A DNA stretch of 64,000 bases from Anisakis pegreffii (Eukaryota; Nematoda; Chromadorea; Rhabditida; Anisakidae). The notes under the pieces are model-generated. The model was not told the DNA's origin and ran no database searches. It worked only from the letters and a program-made list of their open reading frames with translations. The stretch spans positions 1-64,000 of the forward strand of contig JAPYMA010000652.1 of assembly GCA_035041965.1 (NCBI GenBank). The letters run 5' to 3'. The position numbers and the translations under genes are program-made. This document shows positions 40,101 to 50,704 of the stretch, piece by piece (the stretch's first letter is position 1; the number at the start of each line of letters is the position of its first letter).

Positions 40101-41509
40101 ATGAATGAGAACGTGATTTCGATGTATAACGAATAGGTACTTTTTTACTTTGAGGAGGTCGCAGGCGAGCATGCTCGCATGTGACAACCGATGCCACGCC
40201 TACTGCGCATGGCCTCAGCCTCATCTAAGCGTAGCATCAGATCACAACGAGGGCTAGCAAACGGTTTCAGGCTCAGGCTTAGACTGAGACTACGCTTAGG
40301 CTGAGGCTACGCACAGTAGGCGTGGCCTCGGTCCACGTGAACGCATCGTTCATACTGTGCGTGCGCATATGTGTATAGTTGTACGCGAGCGTGCTCGCGT
40401 GCGATCCCCAAAGTAAAAAAGTCTCAACGAATAAAAATTGACAATTGACGGCAGGCACGTAACGAATTTTTTAGCGATATGAACGGAATTTTTTAACGAC
40501 AGCTGCAATCTTAACAATTGCAATTAACGGAAACGAATCAACGCAGGTGTGTGGCATCAATCAATAATCAATGGCAATCAAATGACTCACAATCAGATCG
40601 ACATTCATGATCTGCATGAGTGTTGTTCTCAAGTCGACCGGTAATCGACGCATCCACTCGTCGTGCACCACCTGGAACTGGCTGTTGACTCGTCGTTGAA
40701 GCAGTGAAGCGATACCTGCCATACCCCCACTCCCGCCGCCAATCGCCTGATCTCTGAAGCCAACTCCCTTGCACTCCTCGCTGTTCCACGATTGCTTCTG
40801 CTGCTTATGTCGGCGAGAGCGCCACTCAAAATGACGTCCGGTCGTGTCTCGATCCGGTCGGACTGCTGAAAGATTCCACCATTTCCTAAGGAACATACCT
40901 GAAATGCGGCCTGACCGTAAATGATAAATGCTGAATTACCTTTTGGATCCATTCCGACTTCCAAACATCGTTTAAAACGGCAATAACGACATGAATTTCG
41001 CTCATCTGAAACAACAATTAAAACAATACAACATGTAATAACATTGTATAATAATAAATGCACTAACAATAAACAACAATATTAGTAAATAATAATAATG
41101 ACAATCATAAAAACAATTCAAAAAATAAACACATACGTCTGTCAACAATACAGTTGCCTTGATGTCTGCACGTATACTCAGTAGGCCGTTTCAGTCTGAA
41201 TTTTACGTTTGTTACTTTCCGACGATAACTGATGGCAACAGTGATAGGTTTGGCGTAATGTCCACCAAATATCGCTCACAAACGACCGCAACCAAACGCC
41301 ACAAAAAATAAGCTCCGCCCACTGGTGATAAATTTCAAAAAAACAACAAAAATAATATTAAACAAATAGTCAACCGACGTTCTCCTAAAGAAGCCCTTAC
41401 ACCCGAAACACGTCACAACGCCGTAATGCATCCTCGCAGGTGCATCACCACACACTCGACACGTCTCCAAATTGCTCATCTGCACCGCAGTTGAGAGTCC
41501 CGTCCTCAT
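37118..41509 (-). CDS. Nuclear hormone receptor, HNF4-like/supplementary type
   Basis: This is a ligand-regulated type transcription factor. Exons are 41509-41379, 41195-41137, 41005-40940, 40865-40591, 39784-39674, 39192-39061, 38807-38756 (uncertain), 38646-38461, 38422-38297, 38168-38014, 37910-37582 and 37358-37118, about 620 aa. The DNA-binding domain begins near residue 17 ([19 protein letters not shown]-box [40 protein letters not shown]) with all eight zinc cysteines, then the HNF4-type [14 protein letters not shown] extension. Ligand-domain landmarks are [41 protein letters not shown] and an AF-2-like [11 protein letters not shown] Ser/Asn-rich tail and [15 protein letters not shown] follow. 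Two oddities: the exon 1 donor is ACGTCGGT, chosen because only it keeps the domain in frame, and exon 38807-38756 lacks an AG acceptor. Introns contain a LINE fragment, a GGCACTT element and a repeated 79-mer. Confidence 0.88.
39215..39583 (+). mobile_element. LINE reverse-transcriptase C-terminal fragment
   Basis: The ORF at 39237-39578 (113 aa) contains [35 protein letters not shown] and KRSAQQR. This is the C-terminal tail of non-LTR endonuclease/reverse transcriptases that is common in nematode and insect genomes. The catalytic reverse-transcriptase and endonuclease domains are absent, so it is a dead 5'-truncated or captured piece. It is bounded by an 11-bp inverted repeat (ATAGATTAATA at 39215-39225, TATTAATCTAT at 39573-39583). 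It sits inside an intron of the nuclear receptor on the opposite strand. Confidence 0.8.
39885..39963. repeat. Dispersed 79-bp repeat, copy 1
   Basis: The repeat begins ATAGGTTTGGCGTAATGTCC and ends AAGCCCCGCCCAC. A second copy in the same orientation lies at 41244-41322 with about six differences. Both copies are in introns of the nuclear receptor gene. Confidence 0.85.
40136..40425. mobile_element. GGCACTT-family inverted-repeat element, 290 bp
   Basis: The termini are GGTACTTTTTTACTTTGAGG and CCCCAAAGTAAAAAAGTCTC, lightly mutated versions of the family ends. An exact 8-bp target duplication, AACGAATA, lies at 40128-40135 and 40426-40433. The interior shares the family phrases GCCACGCCTACTGCGCATGG, GCTTAGGCTGAGGC and AGGCGTGGCCTCGGTCCA. 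It is non-coding, hence non-autonomous, and sits in a nuclear-receptor intron. Confidence 0.9.
41244..41322. repeat. Dispersed 79-bp repeat, copy 2
   Basis: The second copy of the repeat at 39885-39963, same orientation, lies in intron 1 of the receptor between the two zinc-finger exons. Confidence 0.85.
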
Positions 41510-42397
41510 TTCTGTACATTTGTATTTTTTAATAACAATTTTTATATCTTAAACGATAATTTCGGTACAAAACTACAGCTGCAACTCAGATATAGCCCGC
41601 TTCCCCTTTAAAATACTGACATTCAAATAATACAAATGACTGCATGATTAACGCATAAATACGCTAATTAAATAAACCGAAATACTTTCTCAGAATACTT
41701 TCTGAGAATATTTCTATAACATATACTTTGTATTATAGTTCAACTACAAAGGTAACAATAATAAATATAACAAAAGTAAATACAACAATGAAATACCACT
41801 ATTTTGAGAGATCTGTAGATTATTTGCGGACGAGCACGAGGCAGACTGCTGTAGAGGATGATCGAGTAGGGTCGGTTGCAAATTTGATAAACTCTTCATG
41901 TTGTCATTGCTTTGGAACAGTTATTATTTATTATTATATTTACAGTAATATTACTATAAATTCAAAACAATAATAATAACCATAATAATAGTTCTAAGAG
42001 CTTAGAAAAGTAACAACCATAACAATGATAGTATTAGCAACAATATTTATATTAAATACGAAAACACCAATAATAACAAAACGACACATTGACAAAAATG
42101 TCGGCAGTGTGAAGTGAAAACGTGTTCTCAGCGATATTTAATTCAAAAACGAGATTGTTGTATCAATGTTTATTTTTATACAATAATAATATATATGTAT
42201 AGATATTAACTACGCACTGATACTTATATATTTATATAACAACAATAATAAATATTATTTTAGATACATTACTTATCGACAGCTATCTGACAGTATCAAT
42301 TTATCAGTCGCTTATTACGCAGACACGGCAGTTAAAAGTTTTTATTGATGTCACACCACATATTTACAAACATACCAGTTATAATACTTAAAATAGT
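41510..42397. other. Region between the nuclear receptor start and the NRF-6-like stop
   Basis: This is AT-rich sequence. A TTGTACAG/AAATGAGG site just 5' of the receptor ATG looks like a trans-splice or 5'-intron acceptor. No further gene is seen. Confidence 0.5.
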
Positions 42398-45286
42398 TCA
42401 ACTGTCGTTATGATTATGATTCAGTGGTTTCAGGGTTGATAAGTTCAACTGATCTGTATCATTCTCACCCTTCTTATCACCGCCAGCGTTCTCATTCTTG
42501 TCGTCGCTATTTCTCCTCGTCAATAATAAAATTTTCTCAATATTGATGGCTGGCATCTCGGACAACAATGCACACTGCAGTCCGAGCACATAAGCCATCA
42601 ACAGACGCACAAAACATTGCGGAATCAGCATCGAAACAACACCTCTGTATTCGTGTGGAAACTTCAACTGCAGATACGTCGCAAATATCACTGGCATGTG
42701 ACTCAAATAGACCTGAAATTCAATGAAATTCCTCACTTCACTTCGTAATATTCACTCCAAACTCATTTCCAAATGTAAAAAGTGTCCAGGAAATTTCCAA
42801 TTACTGAACGAAAATGAGAAAACTTACTGAATAACTCAAATTCGAAAGTGGTATAAAGACGCGGAAACTCAGAAATGTGTTAACCCATTTCGCATAACCA
42901 CAATGACATGCGAACAGAATCCACGCCACCGATACGGCGTATACACATCGATGAACTGCTCCGTAGAGCAGATAATATCCAGGCCATAACCAATCCTGCA
43001 ATACGACTTCAATTGCAATTTCCTCAATTCTAAATTTTACACTATCAAAGTTTCAACCACGTTCTACCCAAACACTGCTGTTGTATCTCACATTCAGCTC
43101 ACCTGTAGTATCGGGTAGAGTCCAAAAACGGACGCGACGCCACAACAGATCGAACTTGTCCATAAGACGATCAAATATTTTCTGTCGATGCAATCAAGTC
43201 CGAACTTATCTTTATTCGCCAAGCCATACCCCAACATAAGACCGATTATGTAGGGGCCAATTCGATATTGCGGTTTAATGTACATCTCAGTGAAATGCTG
43301 AAATTTTGAAAGAAATTTTATTTTTCAAGTGAGAAATTTATCTTTCAAACCGAAAAAAATCTTCTAAAATATTTTTGTGTTTGAAAAGTAAATTGGCGCG
43401 GTGTGCCTTACGCTTGGCTACCCTATCCCATCACTAATGTCACACCAACGCAAAACCACGCCCTCACGCGCATTGCGCGTGATTCGCGTGCCAACGCGCA
43501 GTGCGCGCGAGGCACGCCGTTCATGCGCATTGCGCGCGGGGGCGTGGTCTTGCGTTGGCGTCACATTGGTGATAGGATAAGGTCACCAAGCTTGCAAGCT
43601 CCGCCCACGCGTCCCGTACGCATCACACGCAGTTGCCAAATAAACTCATTCAACTCGCAGAATCGTATAATAATAGATAAATGAACAAATAAAATTAGGG
43701 CACTTTTTACTTGGGGGGGGGGTCGCACACAAGCACGCTCGCGCATGCCACGCCTATTGCGCATGGCCTCAGCCTAAGTGTCACCTCAGCCTCATCTAAG
43801 CGTAGCCTCAGGTCGCTCGATGTCACAACGGGGGCTAGCAAGCGAGTTCAGGCTTAGGCTTAGGCTGAGACTACGCTTAGGCTGAGGCCATGCGCAATAG
43901 GCGTGGCCTCGGTCCATGTGAAAGCGTCGTTCGTAGTGTGCGAGCGTATGTTTTTATCATTGTACGCGAGCTTACGCGCGTGCGACCCCCCCCCTCCCCC
44001 AAGTGAAAAAGTGCCAAAATTAGTAACCTCCATAAAATTTCTGTTGAAGATCGGCGGACGGTTCCATCCCAGTTGCGTCGGTGGTAAATTATACGCCCAC
44101 ATTGCGCAGGCTCTTAGCACACTCGACAGAGCTATTGCCGACAGCGAGACGGAAAAACCGCATCTCTCGGATCGCAGAAATGCCAGCAAAAATATCGGTG
44201 ACACCAAATAGAACATAAACTCAGTACTAATATACCTGAAATATTTCAGCTGCTCATTATTCATCCGAAATTGCTACGTATTTAACTGTCAACACCCCTC
44301 AACACCACATGCAAATACGCTGTCGAATGGTGATCCAACCCAAAACCGCTAAGAAAATGACGAAAACAAACCACGTCCATCCCATGCAGCTGTTCTCGAA
44401 GAAGCTGCTCACGAACAGCAAATTCTGCCACCACTGCCCAGCACACTGAACGTACGGATCCAAAGGTGGCCACATTCCATGGAAATGCAGATTTGTCATA
44501 AACATAACGCCCAACAACGTGTACAGGTACGCAGGCCATAGTCTTATCACACGATGACGATAAAATCTCAGCCAATAACCACACGAAAACAGTGTTGGTC
44601 GAGCGTCTTCTCCTGCAATTCAGTGCTGATAAAAGACCGAGAAAAGGAGAACTCCGAAAGGGAGCGGAAGAGGTCGGTCGGTAAGCTGATACAGCAGAAG
44701 AATGAAGCGACACAAACAACAGGTAATGTCTGCAAATTATGAGATATTTTGCGCACCGAAAGGGTGAAATAAACCCATGTGCTGACACTTCAGTTGTTTT
44801 ATTAAGCGAAATGAGCACTGTTTCATTCAAGTGGACGTCTCCAGTGTTTTGAATTTCAAAAATTGCAAAGAAATAAATTCTACCTGACGAATTGATCTTT
44901 CTGAAAAACGCATACGCGTTCACAGTTCCACCCAACACCAAAAATGTATCGACAGTTAACAAAAAATTCGAAATCCATTGATTCAGAAAACTTTTCGCGA
45001 TTGCTTCGCGATACTCGTGTGGATTTGCAAGATACGGCTGAAATGTTTTATTTGCACACGTGCAATTTTCATCGGGTAACTGCTGTAAAAAATAGCACTA
45101 GCGCTCAACCACCCTGCTCACATCAAAAAATGAACACTAACAGTTTGGCAACTTATTGATGCTCATTTTTGGCACGTCGTGCCATCCACTCTGGTGGATG
45201 GCACGATGTGCCAAAAATAAACATCAATAAGTTGCCAAACTCTGGGCACGCGCAACAAAAATGAGTCTTCTTAAGACAAATACATT

Positions 45287-45335
<49 letters not shown>

Positions 45336-46878
45336 GAGCAATAAAAACAATAAAAATATAACGCAAAATAAAAAAGAATAAAAGATAAGCACCTCAATCC
45401 ACGCAAAGGAATGCCCAATAACAATCCAAACAATCGTCAAAAAACGTATCCCAAACATACAAGTTATCATCGAATTGTTATTACTCTTCTTATTGTTATC
45501 AGCCTTTGGCATTCTGAATAATTTCGGCAGAGTTCTCTTCAACGAAAACGACAAAAATATTTCCATTAGAACGGATCTGCAAAACAACTTAAACAATGCG
45601 AAAACTATCGAAAAAACAATACATAATCACATTAAATAGCAGAACAATGAAAATCGTAATAACTGTAATAGAGCTGCGATCGTTTATTAAACAGCAAGCT
45701 GAGCGGACTAGAAACTGCTGGAGATGACCTCGGAATAACTGCCCTGGAGAGATACGGACCCAAAGAACGACATGTAACTACAGAAACCGTTAAAAACCAA
45801 CTGCGCAGTAGAGCCGTTGCACCGCTGGTAATCGCAAACTGTTGCCAATGTAACGATGAAAATTAGCGATAAAATAATCAGAAACGATACGAGAGGCACC
45901 GCCTTTTGGTACCAGTCTTTAACGTGTCTCGATCCAATGCATAATGATTCGTCGATTTCAATCGGATCACTTCGGTTTGACGGCGATTTTGATCGAATAT
46001 TATTTTTGTAAGAATTTAGTAACTGAAATACTTTTTATATCGATTGAAGTACTCTTTGCAATTACAAATAATAGCAGTATTAAATCATAATACTAATAGT
46101 AAACAACAATAAATAACTGTTACTAGTAATAACAATTAACGACTGTAAACAATGACAAATAATTGAAATAAACTCACCAAAATATTGTCTCGGTGTTCAC
46201 AAACTGTCGGAATACATATCGTGAATACAGTTTTTTCGGCCACTTTATCGTTTGAATCGTAACCGTAGCAATAGCTGAGTGGATACTCCGATTTAGAGTA
46301 TTCCTTCTCGCCCGATACTTTCAAACACTTTAACATTTTGTGTTGCTACAATTCACATTTCACTTCTGACCTTTTCAAATTTATAATTAAACTATAATTT
46401 ATTGATACCAAAATAATAATGATAACAATAGTAATAAATAACAGTGAATGAACTTACAAATGCACTATCAGTAATGAGCTCATTATATTGGCCATACCCA
46501 AACGATTGAATGTAAAAATCACGTTCAGCCATAATACTGTCAAATGAGGAGAAATATTTTGGAATCTGAAAATGTAATTTATTATTATCAATAATTGCTA
46601 TTATTTTTAATTACTACTGTCATGAGGAGTTAAATTATTGTCGATATTCAACTTCAATATACCTTTGTAATCGCTGCATAACAGGACTGTGATAAATTAT
46701 GCAGAACACCACTCCCCATGATTTCTTCAATTATTACGGTTGCATTGATATTATTATTATTGTTATTATCAGTGCTGTTCAGATAAATGTTCTGATCAGA
46801 ACTACATAATACTTCAATTATACAACAGTGTACAATAATAAACAATAGAGTGACATTGTTACTGTTTCCAATAAGCAT
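42398..46878 (-). CDS. NRF-6-like membrane acyltransferase (acyltransferase-3 family)
   Basis: Exons are 46878-46663, 46565-46458, 46345-46178, 46022-45802, 45576-45393, 45037-44884, 44612-44372, 44235-44028, 43297-43103, 42995-42828 and 42712-42398. They sum to 2178 nt, 725 aa, with every phase matching. An N-terminal signal peptide (LLFIIVHCCIIEVL) leads into a Cys-containing NRF luminal domain (SYCYGYDS, IPTVCEHR). About ten membrane segments of the acyltransferase-3 domain follow: FGIRFLTIVWIVIGHSFAW with the conserved GH, NPHEYREAIAKSFLNQ, LLTVDTFLVLGGTVNAY, RFYRHRVIRLWPAYLY, EFMFYLVSPIFLL and VYLSHMPVIF. NRF-6 and NDG-4 relatives in C. elegans act in intestinal/hypodermal uptake of lipids and drugs such as fluoxetine; substrate here is inferred only by family. 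Intron 8 is made largely of two transposons. Confidence 0.93.
43412..43591. mobile_element. Second inverted-repeat element family (MITE-like)
   Basis: The left arm from 43412 (GCTTGGCTACCCTATCC, then CATCACTAATGTCAC and CCAACGCAAAACCACGCC) is mirrored by the right arm ending near 43591 (GGCGTGGTCTTGCGTTGGCG, ACATTGGTGATAGGATAAGG, CCAAGC). The arms are about 50 bp with scattered mismatches. The GC-rich interior is itself made of short GCGCATTGCGCG palindromes. No coding capacity and no certain target duplication. It lies in NRF-6-like intron 8. Confidence 0.75.
43699..44015. mobile_element. GGCACTT-family element, best preserved copy, 317 bp
   Basis: The termini are GGCACTTTTTACTTGGGGGG and CCCCAAGTGAAAAAGTGCC. 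An exact 8-bp target duplication, AAAATTAG, lies at 43691-43698 and 44016-44023. The interior carries repeated GCTTAGGCTGAGGC and GCCTCAGCC phrases in both orientations and a long internal dyad. It inserted just 12 bp inside the intron from the donor of the exon at 44235-44028, leaving that GTTACT donor intact. Non-coding. Confidence 0.95.
45142..45241. repeat. 100-bp near-perfect palindrome in an NRF-6-like intron
   Basis: The left arm AGTTTGGCAACTTATTGATG is mirrored by CATCAATAAGTTGCCAAACT. The inner part (GTGCCATCCACT / GGTGGATGGCAC and TTTTTGGCAC / GTGCCAAAAA) continues the pairing to the centre near 45192. Only a few unpaired bases remain. It is probably a foldback element or a minimal MITE. 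Confidence 0.85.
45289..45335. repeat. (AAT)n microsatellite
   Basis: About 15 uninterrupted TAA/AAT units lie in the same intron as the palindrome at 45142. Confidence 0.95.
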
Positions 46879-48745
46879 GATCTGAATAAAATAAGAGATA
46901 TAATAGACACTTGGTTATTGGTTGAAAATTAATTATACGAATGTATATAAATGTATGTGTAAATGCACAACTTTATGCGCATGCACATACCATTTGTCAT
47001 ATTATTGAACAAGTTTCGATCCCAAAAAAAACCGGTCTTGTAATTTTACGTCTTTGATCGATGAATGATGCGGCGAGCATGTTGCATTCGTCATTTGATG
47101 CGCTCTTTAATTCCTTTCACTTTCACCATAAACACCTAGAAATACACCGATTCCCACGAAAATACTTATTGAACAGGTGACAAATAGAACGTTCAAATAA
47201 AATTTACAATTGAAGTAACGATTCATCCAAAATTTATTCTTAAATTTAAATAATCATCAACAATCTAAATCCACAACAACAACAACAAAAAGTACCAGTG
47301 AGCATTACATGATTATGAAAAACATGATAGTATCATGAAAAATCTGAAAACAAAAGCAGATATCATTGATAACGAGACTTGAACGACGAGTAATGAAGAT
47401 AATGATACCTTCATTACAGACGTAAGTCGAAACAATATATTTCGATTCATTTGAAATAATTAAAAGGAAGATTTGAGACGTGCCCAGCTCCACTTAACCG
47501 GAGAAACCGGACAACCATGAACCTTAGTCCTACAGCCCGCATATCATGATTACACCTGGCAGATATAAAAGTATCTCGAGGAACAAAATGAACGCCAACA
47601 TTTAACTTGGCGGTTGGTTGAATTCGCTGTGAGAAAATTCGAGCGCATTTTCAAATAGGGTGCAAAATTTTGACAGTTTTTTGCTTATAATTCTGCCGAG
47701 AATGCATCAAATTGACAGTGTACCTATCAGAAATATCCAGAAATAGGGCCTAAACCCAACCTGAAATCGAAATCTAAAATAATCCAACGCTGAACAAGTT
47801 TCAGCTTAAAATCCATATTTGCACGTAGGCAAAAACACGTTTTGCCGACCCCTCACTTTTCGGACTTTTCAGTTAGTAAATCGCAGGGTTAGCCGCCTTT
47901 TGGCAGTAAGCCAAACTGCGTCGATGTGAGCTGTGGTGCGTCGGCGGTTCGTTTTCAATTTCAATCGTAATTTCTCAATTAATTAGCGATAATTATGATG
48001 TGCGCATAATTGTATTCGTATTTTTTGCAGTAATTATTGTTCCGCATATTCTGTTCGTTAAGTTGCGCCAATTTGGTGCTCATTAACGCGATTTGAACCC
48101 CTTTAGAGACTTTAAAAGTACTTTAAAAGTATGTTGTACAAAGTACTTCTGTTGTAGATTATTTGAACGTTCAATTTGAAGTTCGTTTAATGAATACGTT
48201 TGCAAAAATCGCAGCGTTTTTATCGATGGGCTCAAATTATTTATTATTTATACCCTCTAGTCCTTGGTTCTCTTGCTCTTATTTCTTCTGATGCGTCATC
48301 ACAAAAATAAACATCATGCACATTTTTTAAATATATTTGGAATTTATCTTGTTGTGATTCATTCCATGCGGAAACGCCATTTTGGCCTAATCAAACAGCA
48401 AATCGTACGGAAAAGCAGCTCAACAAATATTTGGTCAACAACGCATAAAATACACAAATAGATGCATTTGACTTATTTGCCACCCTCGTTTGTGCTCTAA
48501 CTCTGAGCCTGTTTCGCATCCAAGTCTTTCTTGTGATCTGCTATCTTCATGACAATCCCCCCTCCCGCTCCTAACCACTTTTGGTTTATATCAAGCAAAT
48601 TTTTGTTTGATGAAGCGTCTAGCTGAATGTGGATATGCATCATGCAAAATACCTAATACAAACATGTTTGAATGATGTCTGTCTAGCATCATGATTATTC
48701 TTCTTCTTCTTACGTTTTTCCATTGTCGTAAAAAGGAGAGGAATC
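46879..48745. promoter_or_regulatory. Shared upstream region of two divergent genes
   Basis: This is about 1.9 kb between the NRF-6-like start (minus) and the CPG4-like start (plus). It must carry both promoters. The sequence is AT-rich, with no long ORF and no recognised motif cluster. Confidence 0.5.
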
Positions 48746-50187
48746 ATGTTGTTAGCTCAACAACAAACGACTGCAGCACTGATGATCATTCAATTCGGTA
48801 GATCAATTTTATTTTCACAATTTCATCGTTTCGTTGATCTCTGATCCACTCTTTAATCAGGTTTAGGGTCAGATTCACTCTCTACTTTCCTTTCTATTAC
48901 AGCAGTGTTCTCACTGAGCTCAAGCGCTCGTTCCGAGAGCCTTCTTGGCTTAAATGCTTTGAGATTGTTTGGAAACGCAAACGGCAGCCGAACAGCATCA
49001 CAACAGTTTTATCAAGTCTCCAGTGAAGCAAACGTTAGTGGAAGATTCGCCGTCACAAAAAGCAGTTGTCCAGCTCAGATGTTTGAGGTGAGTGGAGTCA
49101 ATTGGTAGCCGCTTGAGTTCAGTTCAATCAATCATAATGGGCTGTACAACCGTTCAGGTGATACACCAATGCTATCGCAGCTATCTACGAGCCTATAAGA
49201 TCGATATTGGATCGTCTGGAAAGTTACCGCCTATCAGCGTATATTCGAAAGCAGTTGGAAACACTGAGCATGTGGACAGTTTGTGCAGGTTTGCAGCAGC
49301 AATATCCTGAAGCACTTCATCTGAAAACATTAGTAAAGTGAAGATTTGGAACTTCTTTCACAACTTTCGAGGTGTTCTTTTGCAGACAGTACGACAGTTT
49401 GCATAAATGCATCCAGTCAAATGATGTTCAAACGTCGACGTTAGAATGCATGAATCTGAAAATGTTCGAAGCGTTAACCTTGCGCTATGAAGACGCCATC
49501 CACTATATGATCAACTATGCAGCATACGAGTTCGCATGCAGTGAAGGCTATAAAGGTTAGCTGACGATTGAAAATCTTCTGGTGATTCAATCTCTTCAAA
49601 ATTTTTCGTTTTTTTTAGTTTTTTCAGCGAATGAGCAATGTTTCAAAGTCACCCTAACGAGCAAAACAGTGGAGAAGGAGCTGCTGCGATGTAAACTCAT
49701 ACTGATACAAGATGATCCAATAGGCACTTGTCAGTAAGTGAATATAACATATAATCCGCCCCAAAAAAATCATCCCAGTTTAATCCGAGCGCCTCAGACT
49801 TAAATTTAAGGTTCCGTTGTTTGTTTTAAAAAAATCACACTCCCAGTTTGCCACACCAACTTGATAGTTTTGTCCGCATTGTTCAGTTTTATCGTGTTGT
49901 ATTTTCAATCAGCAATAAGTGATTTCAGCTCATATAAAAAGGATGCACACTGTACGAGTGAGGTATTTGGTGAGGCGTGTGGCAGAGTTGTTGGCCGCGC
50001 AATGTGCGAGCTTATGGTTCATTTGGGGCATTATTTGGCAGGGGTGGAAAGGTCGTGCTTGCACGTTCTGAACGCCGAATGCAGTCGGTACTCTTCAGCT
50101 GCACACTCGACGACGTGTTTGATCTCTGTGCAAATCTTGTTTATTTTGATGACTATTTTGTGGCAGTTTCAGACAATTGGTGTTTGA
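48746..50187 (+). CDS. Secreted cysteine-rich protein, chondroitin-proteoglycan-4-like domain
   Basis: Exons are 48746-48797, 48903-49087, 49158-49288, 49386-49555, 49628-49733 and 49929-50187, total 903 nt, 300 aa, with all phases consistent. The N-terminus MLLAQQQTTAALMIIQFAVF is a signal peptide joined across intron 1. The body has a repeated cysteine pattern (SSCPAQMFEV, HQCYRSYL, SLCRQYDSLHKCI, LECMNLKMFEAL, FACSEGYKANEQCF, RCKLIL). This pattern resembles the nematode CPG4 domain found in extracellular matrix/eggshell-associated proteins. A second Cys cluster (HCTSEVFGEACGRVVG, MCELM, SCLHVLNAECSRY) follows. The C-terminus ends in a hydrophobic tail (ISVQILFILMTILWQFQTIGV), suggesting a GPI signal or a tail anchor. 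Domain assignment is by pattern only. It is transcribed divergently from the NRF-6-like gene. Confidence 0.75.
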
Positions 50188-50704
50188 TCGAAGTCATTGA
50201 CCTCTCCCTGATTAACATCATATGTATTAATAAAGTTAATAAAAGTTGTAATAATAATAATGACAATACATTCAAGCATTAAAATGACACTGGTAATGAC
50301 ATATATGCACCATTCATACATAACAAGTCAAGTACATGAGGTATTTGAATAATCGATTTGATCGCTGCATCGTGTTTCCCTGGATAATCATATTTCAGCT
50401 GATTCCTCCATCCCCCTCCCCCTCCCCCCAGAAAAAAAGAACCGGAGGAGCCTGCACTCGCCTTTCTTTTTTAAATAGTCGTCCATCCCTTCGAAAACTT
50501 GATAAAGATCCGAGGTTCGTGATCTTATTCAAGGAAATACAATAGTGACTTCACCGGATTTCGTGGACTAGATTCGTGGCATTGAAGCAGTGAGAGTCGC
50601 CTGGGGGCAATGCCAACTCCCGCGGAATGCTCAATCCAAAAGGGACTACAAGAGACTTCCCGTTGATTTGGGAATGTGGAAGTTTTCGAGTGAGTCCCGA
50701 GTTG
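50188..50704. other. Convergent intergenic gap
   Basis: This holds the 3' ends of the CPG4-like gene (plus) and the unknown gene (minus). A CCCCCTCCCCCTCCCCCC run near 50410 is the only notable sequence. Confidence 0.5.

Noticed and set aside
43403..43764. Overlapping ORFs on both strands in an NRF-6-like intron
   Set aside because: They are translations of the inverted-repeat element at 43412-43591.
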